From NCBI GenBank assembly GCA_021639925.1, contig JAJXEL010000063.1:1-11246 (forward strand): 11,246 bases of DNA, read 5' to 3'. The notes below the pieces were generated by a model. The model worked only from the letters and a program-made list of their open reading frames with translations. It searched no databases and was not told where the DNA came from. Source of the DNA: Alphaproteobacteria bacterium (GTDB taxonomy: Bacteria; Pseudomonadota; Alphaproteobacteria; CAAGCB01; CAG-977). Each line of letters opens with the position of its first letter. Within the stretch, counting starts at the first letter, position 1. The translations under genes and the position numbers were made by a program. Positions 7,258 to 11,246 of the stretch are shown here, in pieces.

Positions 7258-8361
7258 ATGTGGGACTGGTCGGGAACTAAAACACCGCCGCCCGTACGTT
7301 CACGGAGCGAAGCCGCGGAAGAAGCGCAGAATCAAGGCGTGACGCCTGTGCGCCGCGAGGTTCGTTCTGTGCCGATTTACAGGGATTCCCGCGCGTACAG
7401 AACTTTACCGCCGACAGCACCGGCATCGGCTTATCCGGATCCGCTGGATATCCCGGCTCCTCAATCGCCGTATTCCGCCGTTCCGCCGTCTTACCCGCAA
7501 CGCCCCGCGGCTCAGCCGTATCAGCAGCGTCCGGTCATGCCTCCGCAAACGCCGCCGGGATATGCGGGAACGCCTTATGCGCCGCAGCCTTATATGCCTT
7601 ATCCCCAGCAGCAGCCATACGCGCCCCAGCCCTATCCGGCCCACCCGCAGCCTTACATGCCTTATCCCCAGCAGCAGCCGTATGCGCCCCAGCCGTACGG
7701 ACCGCAGGCAGCCCAGTCTTATCAGTCCTATGCTCCCCAGGCGCCACAGCCTTATGCTCCTTACGGCGCGCAGCAGCCCCAAACGGCGCAAATGCCGATG
7801 ATGGCCGAACCTCGTCAGGAAGACAAAGCTTTGTGGGAATGGCAGTTTCAGCAAACAGGCCTGGTTAATATGGATTTGATCGAAGCCGAATTTGTTCCTT
7901 TGGATTCTGCCTGGTTGTTGGAATTACGCAAAGCCTTTAAAAGAACCCGGCGCGATTTTTTAAAATATGTCGGTTATCATCATGTCAACGAATTGCTGGC
8001 CGCCGGCATGACAGAAGACGCCATTAAACTGGTTAAAAAAGGAAAAGCGCCGGAAAATTTCAATATTCATATCCGCGTGCCGTTTGATTACGGCGGGACG
8101 AACAGTTTTTCAAACCTGGTATTGATCCAGACGCACCCGTTTCATACGGAAATTCACAGGTTTATCGACATGCAGACACTGGCGCAGCCGAACCTTAAGC
8201 CGCGCAAGTTATTTTTGCCCGCGCCGAAAGGAAAAGTTTATTTCCCGGGGGAAATCGAAATTTCTTCGGGCGGCACCAGCCGGCATGACAGAAGCGTTTA
8301 TGCCGGATTCCTGGAAAGCACGTTTGAAATGATCGCGCAGAAATCTTCTTTGGGGCGTTAG
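7258..8361 (+). CDS. Pro/Tyr/Gln-repeat protein with C-terminal HNH-nuclease-like domain, putative secreted toxin
   Basis: This protein has 367 residues. Residues 1-185 are disordered and Pro/Gln/Tyr-rich, including two near-identical units with MPYPQQQPYAPQPY. Residues 195-262 are helical (LRKAFKRTRRDFLKYVGYHH, then LAAGMTEDAIKLVKKG), the usual lead-in to toxin HNH domains. The HNH-like core is HIRVPFDYGGTN (271-282), then NLVLI (286-290) and HTEIH (296-300). It aligns with the colicin-type pattern HHxxP...GG...N...HxxxH. His271, His296 and His300 match metal ligands, but the general-base position is Ile272, so activity is uncertain. The start follows GGGGGA a few bases upstream. It lies 34 bases after the coupling ATPase and 6 bases before a SUKH-like immunity gene, which suggests a cargo/immunity pair. 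There is no Sec signal peptide. Confidence 0.8.
   Translation: MWDWSGTKTPPPVRSRSEAAEEAQNQGVTPVRREVRSVPIYRDSRAYRTLPPTAPASAYPDPLDIPAPQSPYSAVPPSYPQRPAAQPYQQRPVMPPQTPPGYAGTPYAPQPYMPYPQQQPYAPQPYPAHPQPYMPYPQQQPYAPQPYGPQAAQSYQSYAPQAPQPYAPYGAQQPQTAQMPMMAEPRQEDKALWEWQFQQTGLVNMDLIEAEFVPLDSAWLLELRKAFKRTRRDFLKYVGYHHVNELLAAGMTEDAIKLVKKGKAPENFNIHIRVPFDYGGTNSFSNLVLIQTHPFHTEIHRFIDMQTLAQPNLKPRKLFLPAPKGKVYFPGEIEISSGGTSRHDRSVYAGFLESTFEMIAQKSSLGR
7585..7698 (+). repeat. In-frame 51-bp tandem repeat, 63-bp period, coding Pro/Tyr/Gln units
   Basis: Two near-identical 51-base copies (7585-7635 and 7648-7698) differ only at a few third-codon bases and at their 3' edge. Each encodes the QPYMPYPQQQPYAPQPY unit. The period is 63 bases, or 21 codons. 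Flanking sequence from about 7500 to 7790 has shorter, decayed versions. Confidence 0.85.
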
Positions 8362-8367
8362 AAAAAG

Positions 8368-8802
8368 ATGTTGACCAGAATTTTAAACACTTTGAAAAAA
8401 GACAACGGCACCTTTTTTGAACCCGTAGACGAACGTTCTTTGCGTTTTATCAGCTCTTTGCTGTCTTCTCATCGTTTTCCGCCCGTTCCGGTAGATTATA
8501 TCGCGCTGTTAAAGCAAACTGACGGCCTGAGCTGGAACGGCGTGGAGCTTTACGGAACGCGCGCCAATGACCGCGAAGCGCTGGGGTATACGCTGCCGGG
8601 GCTGATTGAAGCCAATCTGGAATTTCAGCAGGCGGCGCCGATGCGGGGCAAGCTGTTGTTGGGACGCGCGGCGGAAGAATTATTCGTCTATGACAGCATA
8701 GATCAGAAATACCATATCATTAACCGCATGGATTTTTCAGACAGCTGCAGTTTTCCGACTTTTTCGGAAGCTTTGTATTTGTTTGTTGACGAGCTGTTCT
8801 AA
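8368..8802 (+). CDS. SUKH/YrhA-like putative immunity protein
   Basis: This 144-residue soluble protein resembles the SUKH (SMI1/KNR4) superfamily, closest by eye to the YrhA-like branch. The hallmark is FPPVPVDYIALLKQTDGLSW followed by NGVELYGT (about 37-64), then YTLPGLIEANLEF and a strand pair near LLLGRAAEELFVYD. The length is typical. SUKH proteins are commonly encoded directly behind polymorphic toxins, HNH nucleases among them, and neutralise them by binding. Here the start is six bases after the stop of the HNH-like gene, so the two are probably translated together; no strong separate ribosome site is seen. The stop overlaps the stop of the opposite-strand gene by four bases. Family assignment is fairly confident; the immunity role follows from family and position, not from a direct test. 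Confidence 0.78.
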   Translation: MLTRILNTLKKDNGTFFEPVDERSLRFISSLLSSHRFPPVPVDYIALLKQTDGLSWNGVELYGTRANDREALGYTLPGLIEANLEFQQAAPMRGKLLLGRAAEELFVYDSIDQKYHIINRMDFSDSCSFPTFSEALYLFVDELF

Positions 8803-9584
8803 CGGGCGGCAGACGGCGCGGCGTTATCGCCGTCCTTTAAAAAGCAGAACATATAAATCAACGTGATAAAGATCCCTATGCGGCCCAGCTGAAAAGAACA
8901 GCCCAGCAAAAAGCCGGCGGCATTTAATATATAAACCGGCATAACAGACAGAGCCGCCAAACGCATTCTTTGATCCCACGACAAATTTTTCCCGGTAATG
9001 TGCGTCATCAGATATGAAATAACCGCATAACACACACATACCAGAAAATATAAACTGAACGCGCCCGGAATACTGAAAAAGAACAAAAGCGGCGGGACCA
9101 TGAAACGAAACAAGGATACCATTTCATTTCCCCACTGCCGCATATTAGTCTGATTAAGAATCAAATCTTTTCCGTTCAGCAGTTGAACAAAAGGAATCCG
9201 TCTGATTTTATCGGCATTAACAGAAACCAGCGCGTCAGAAGTAATATAAATTCCGTTTGGCGGCAAATTTTTTAATTTCAGCGGTTCTTCCGTCGTATCG
9301 AAAACGAAAAAGACATTCTGATTTGAAAAAACATAAGAATATTCATATTCTTTCGGCGAAACGATTTTCCCTTTTTCAATAACGATTTCAGGCAGTTGTT
9401 CGGCAATTTTGTCGACCAGCCGCGGCGTTACGGCGGAAAAAATCAAAAAAATCCTGACTGAGAGGCAAAATGCCACAAACAGCGTCAGCACAAACAGCGG
9501 TTTCAGACCGTAACCTTTACCGTTTTTAACAAACGATCCGAATAATGTCCTGTCATAAAAAACACGATAAAGAAAAGAAAACAT
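8799..9584 (-). CDS. DUF1189-like membrane protein, copy B
   Basis: This protein of about 261 residues has one N-terminal membrane segment, then an external domain of about 100 residues with LPEIVIEKGKIV and FVFDTTEEP, and three or four membrane segments at the end. The pattern of an LP-x-[IF]-x-[IV]-x-x-G-[KE] strand, a DTT strand and a multi-helix tail is that of DUF1189 family proteins, whose function is not known to me. It shares RMRLAALSVMPV with its neighbour at 9667-10476. I chose the start at 9584 because the protein then aligns with its paralogue and GGGG lies just upstream; a TTG at 9650 would add 22 poorly matching residues. It lies downstream of copy A, 82 bases away, probably on the same transcript. 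It converges on the SUKH-like gene with a 4-base stop overlap. Confidence 0.8.
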   Translation of the reverse strand: MFSFLYRVFYDRTLFGSFVKNGKGYGLKPLFVLTLFVAFCLSVRIFLIFSAVTPRLVDKIAEQLPEIVIEKGKIVSPKEYEYSYVFSNQNVFFVFDTTEEPLKLKNLPPNGIYITSDALVSVNADKIRRIPFVQLLNGKDLILNQTNMRQWGNEMVSLFRFMVPPLLFFFSIPGAFSLYFLVCVCYAVISYLMTHITGKNLSWDQRMRLAALSVMPVYILNAAGFLLGCSFQLGRIGIFITLIYMFCFLKDGDNAAPSAAR

Positions 9585-9598
9585 TTGCGCCCCGGTTT

Positions 9599-9619
9599 TT
9601 GCAACATCTCTTGTTACAA
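9599..9619 (-). other. Small hairpin in the leader of copy B
   Basis: On the - strand, TTGTAACA and TGTTGCAA pair over 8 bases (one G-U) around a 5-base loop, 14 bases upstream of the ATG at 9584. No T tract follows, so it is not a terminator. It may affect translation of copy B or processing of the two-gene message. The pairing is visible; any role is speculative. Confidence 0.3.
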
Positions 9620-9666
9620 AAGTGTACACGCAAATGTTTCTTTTTAGCAATCGGAAAATCGTTTCG

Positions 9667-10476
9667 TTATTCTTCCGCAGCTTGTTGAACAGGCATCTGG
9701 GAAATATAAAAATAAAGGTAAATCAGCGTAATGACTACGCCGGCGATCACCCCTAAATCAAACAACCCGAACAGCGTTCCGAAAAAGAAATTGAACACAA
9801 ACACCGGTATGGCCGAAACGGCTGCCAGACGCATTCTGCCTTCAAACGGAAGGGACACTTTTGAAAATAACGTCGCTATATATGAAAACAACGCCAGAAT
9901 ATAAACCAGAATGACATATTTGAAAAACAAAACGGGCACGGCGATCAGAAAAACGAACAACGGCATGACAAACGTAAGTTCATCGGCGGTTTTGTTGATA
10001 AAGTCCGTTATATTCTGCGCGGTAATCGTCATATTTTCCGTTCCCAGCAGCTTGCTGATCGGCATCAGTTCAACCTTTTGGCCTTTAACGAACTGCACGC
10101 CGTCTTTTGAAACGTAGATTTCATTGGGGGACGGGTCTTTGATAATTTCGGCGTCATCGGTGGTATCCAGCGTCAGGTGCACGCCGTTGCCCAAAGCGAA
10201 ACGCTGAAAAAAGTTTTCAGGTTCGACGATTTTTCCGTCACGGACTTCGATCGTCGGCAAATCAACGACTTTTTCAGTAATGATTTCCGGGGAAAAAGCG
10301 CTGACAAACAAAATCGAATAAACGGCATAGACCAACGCTGATAAAACCGCCAGGACAAACAGCGGAGAAAATCCGATCCCGTGCCCTGCAAGAATATACC
10401 CTTCCGCCAACAGCTTGTCATAAAAAGAGCGGAGCAGCAAAGAGACCGGACAGGTCTTTAATCGGCATGAAAACAT
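9667..10476 (-). CDS. DUF1189-like membrane protein, copy A
   Basis: This 269-residue protein has a membrane segment at about 38-60 and an external domain (about 62-165) with LPTIEVRDGKIV and LTLDTTDD. A hydrophobic tail with four likely helices follows, including RMRLAAVSAIPVFVFNFFFG. It matches copy B segment by segment, so the pair is a tandem duplication. The signature fits DUF1189 family membrane proteins, whose role is unknown to me. The ATG is well supported by a near-perfect AGGAGGT (complement of 10481-10487), and a promoter lies just beyond. It is the first gene of the - strand unit. Nothing links it to the secretion-like genes except position, and the opposite orientation argues for a separate function. 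Confidence 0.82.
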   Translation of the reverse strand: MFSCRLKTCPVSLLLRSFYDKLLAEGYILAGHGIGFSPLFVLAVLSALVYAVYSILFVSAFSPEIITEKVVDLPTIEVRDGKIVEPENFFQRFALGNGVHLTLDTTDDAEIIKDPSPNEIYVSKDGVQFVKGQKVELMPISKLLGTENMTITAQNITDFINKTADELTFVMPLFVFLIAVPVLFFKYVILVYILALFSYIATLFSKVSLPFEGRMRLAAVSAIPVFVFNFFFGTLFGLFDLGVIAGVVITLIYLYFYISQMPVQQAAEE

Positions 10477-10500
10477 AGCGACCTCCTACAAAATGAAATA

Positions 10501-10539
10501 AATCAGACTGATTATAGACGCAGCGCGATCGGCTGTAAG
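10501..10539 (-). promoter_or_regulatory. Promoter with palindromic operator for the DUF1189-like pair
   Basis: Read on the - strand, CTTACA (10534-10539) and TATAAT (10511-10516) are 17 bases apart, a near-consensus sigma70 promoter. A perfect 13-bp palindrome AATCAGACTGATT (10501-10513) overlaps the -10 box and the region just after it, a usual place for a repressor site. The operator role is inferred from position and symmetry. Confidence 0.6.
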
Positions 10540-10591
10540 CCTGCCGAAACGGCTAAAACAACAGGAAAAAAAGCTATATGACGAAAACCTG

Positions 10592-10620
10592 TTGACGGCA
10601 CAGACAGATAGACTTATACA
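10592..10620 (+). promoter_or_regulatory. Promoter of the tRNA-Glu gene
   Basis: TTGACG (10592-10597) and TATACA (10615-10620) are 17 bases apart, and the -10 box ends 15 bases before the mature tRNA 5' end. Hexamers and spacing are close to consensus. No GC-rich discriminator is evident. Confidence 0.65.
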
Positions 10621-10635
10621 AAAAAGTATTCAAAC

Positions 10636-10710
10636 GACCCCATCGTCTAACGGTTAGGACACCGCCCTCTCACGGCGACAATACGGGTTCAAATCCCGTT
10701 GGGGTCACCA
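10636..10710 (+). tRNA. tRNA-Glu, anticodon CTC
   Basis: The 7-bp acceptor stem GACCCCA (10636-10642) pairs perfectly with TGGGGTC (10700-10706), followed by A and an encoded CCA (10708-10710). The D-arm TAACGGTTAGGAC is typical of bacterial tRNA-Glu. The anticodon loop CTCTCAC (10667-10673) gives anticodon CTC at 10669-10671, reading GAG. The T-arm is ACGGG (10683-10687) with CCCGT (10695-10699) around TTCAAAT. The outermost anticodon-stem pair is a C-A mismatch (10662 with 10678). A CTC isoacceptor usually accompanies a TTC one elsewhere in the genome. Confidence 0.96.
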
Positions 10711-10717
10711 ATGCAAG

Positions 10718-10744
10718 CGGCAGGCATGAAAACCTGCCGTTTTT
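10718..10744 (+). terminator. Intrinsic terminator of the tRNA transcript
   Basis: CGGCAGG (10718-10724) pairs with CCTGCCG (10733-10739) around an 8-base A-rich loop, and five T follow (10740-10744). It starts 8 bases after the tRNA, so the tRNA is a single-gene transcript. Confidence 0.88.
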
Positions 10745-10927
10745 CTTTATTTTCCAAGGCTTTCAGCGAGTTCGAATGTTTGTTTTTTGAAAATTGCGTT
10801 TTGGAAGGCTTTTACGAACTCATTTGTGCTTGTTTCCTTGTTTTTCAAACTGTTATATGAATTTCATATTGTAATTTATTTTTTATAAAAAATATGTTAT
10901 GCTGTAAGTATAGTATGGAGATAGATT

Positions 10928-11246
10928 GTGGTTGAAATGGCTGAAGATATTAAGATTGTCGAACCTACAGCAGAGCTTTATGAGGCGTATATTAAAGCTT
11001 GCGAACAAACGCGAACATATTTAACCGATGACACTATAAATGATCCTGTGGGTAAAAGAGAAACATCTGGTTTTATCTTTGCTCAAGACAAATATCAAGT
11101 TAGCAATCAAAAAGAATTCAATGACAAAATTGTAGATTTTTATAAAGATAAAAGAGAATTGGATGCTTCCCCAAATAATCAGGAGCTAAGCAGAGAAAAT
11201 AGTCCTGAACTTTTTTATTTTATAACTAAGGGAAATGAAATAATAG
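10928..11246 (+). CDS. Unknown protein, 5' part only, cut by the window end
   Basis: An open frame runs from here to the window end without a stop, giving about 106 residues. GTG 10928 is preferred because GGAG (10917-10920) lies seven bases upstream; ATG 10937 in the same frame is the alternative. The visible part is soluble and charged, opens with DIKIVEPTAELYEAYIKACE, and has no signal peptide or motif that I recognise. Its opening is faintly like that of some GNAT acetyltransferases, which I do not consider enough for a call. The gene and the 180 bases before it are clearly AT-richer, with codon choice (many AAA, GAT, TTT, ATA) unlike the genes before the tRNA. That suggests a different origin, possibly an insertion behind the tRNA. 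Confidence 0.6.
   Translation, partial: MVEMAEDIKIVEPTAELYEAYIKACEQTRTYLTDDTINDPVGKRETSGFIFAQDKYQVSNQKEFNDKIVDFYKDKRELDASPNNQELSRENSPELFYFITKGNEII

Noticed and set aside
7405..7854. Long Arg/Leu-rich open frame on the - strand opposite the Pro-rich repeat
   Set aside because: It is the reverse complement of the repeat codons, has no ribosome site, and is low-complexity throughout.
9585..9650. Upstream TTG start for DUF1189-like copy B
   Set aside because: It would add 22 residues that do not align with copy A, and no ribosome site precedes it.
10691..11246. Second copy of the tRNA 3' end as an attachment site
   Set aside because: I read the sequence after the tRNA and saw no repeat of the T-arm and acceptor sequence within the window.

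Overview
The window looks like chromosomal DNA of a Gram-negative bacterium. An uncultured, host- or gut-associated alphaproteobacterium is my best guess. The basis is a VirD4/TraG-type coupling ATPase, a tRNA-Glu of proteobacterial type, sigma70-like promoters and moderate GC. The taxonomic guess is an inference; no ribosomal RNA or marker protein is present. There is no insertion sequence, CRISPR array, phage gene, relaxase or recognisable type IV secretion channel protein here.

Layout. Positions 154-8802 hold seven genes, all on the + strand. In order they are: a protein with a basic Pro/Val/Lys tail and a helical domain; a very lysine-rich, mostly disordered protein; two tandem paralogous membrane proteins, each with two membrane segments, a shared HWxxIWNxWQxGWVI motif and a soluble domain that resembles a dead nuclease fold; a VirD4/TraG-like type IV coupling ATPase with an unusual acidic tail; a Pro/Tyr/Gln-repeat protein ending in an HNH-nuclease-like domain; and a small SUKH/YrhA-like protein of the kind that acts as immunity to nuclease toxins. 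Promoter-like sequences sit before genes 1, 2, 3 and 5. A clear intrinsic terminator separates genes 2 and 3.

Positions 8799-10476 hold two tandem DUF1189-like membrane proteins on the - strand. They overlap the immunity-like gene tail to tail by 4 bases and are read from a good promoter that carries a 13-bp palindrome. A tRNA-Glu(CTC) with its own promoter and terminator follows on the + strand (10636-10710). After it comes a visibly AT-richer stretch with the start of an unrecognised gene that runs off the window.

How it may work together (inference). The coupling ATPase, its membrane partners and the HNH/SUKH pair suggest a type IV secretion-linked toxin-immunity module: the HNH protein would be the cargo and the SUKH protein would protect the producer. 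The toxin assignment is weakened by an isoleucine at the position where HNH nucleases usually carry the general-base histidine. The twin membrane proteins with a degenerate nuclease-like domain, the Lys-rich protein and the acidic tail of the ATPase are the parts I cannot match to a described system.
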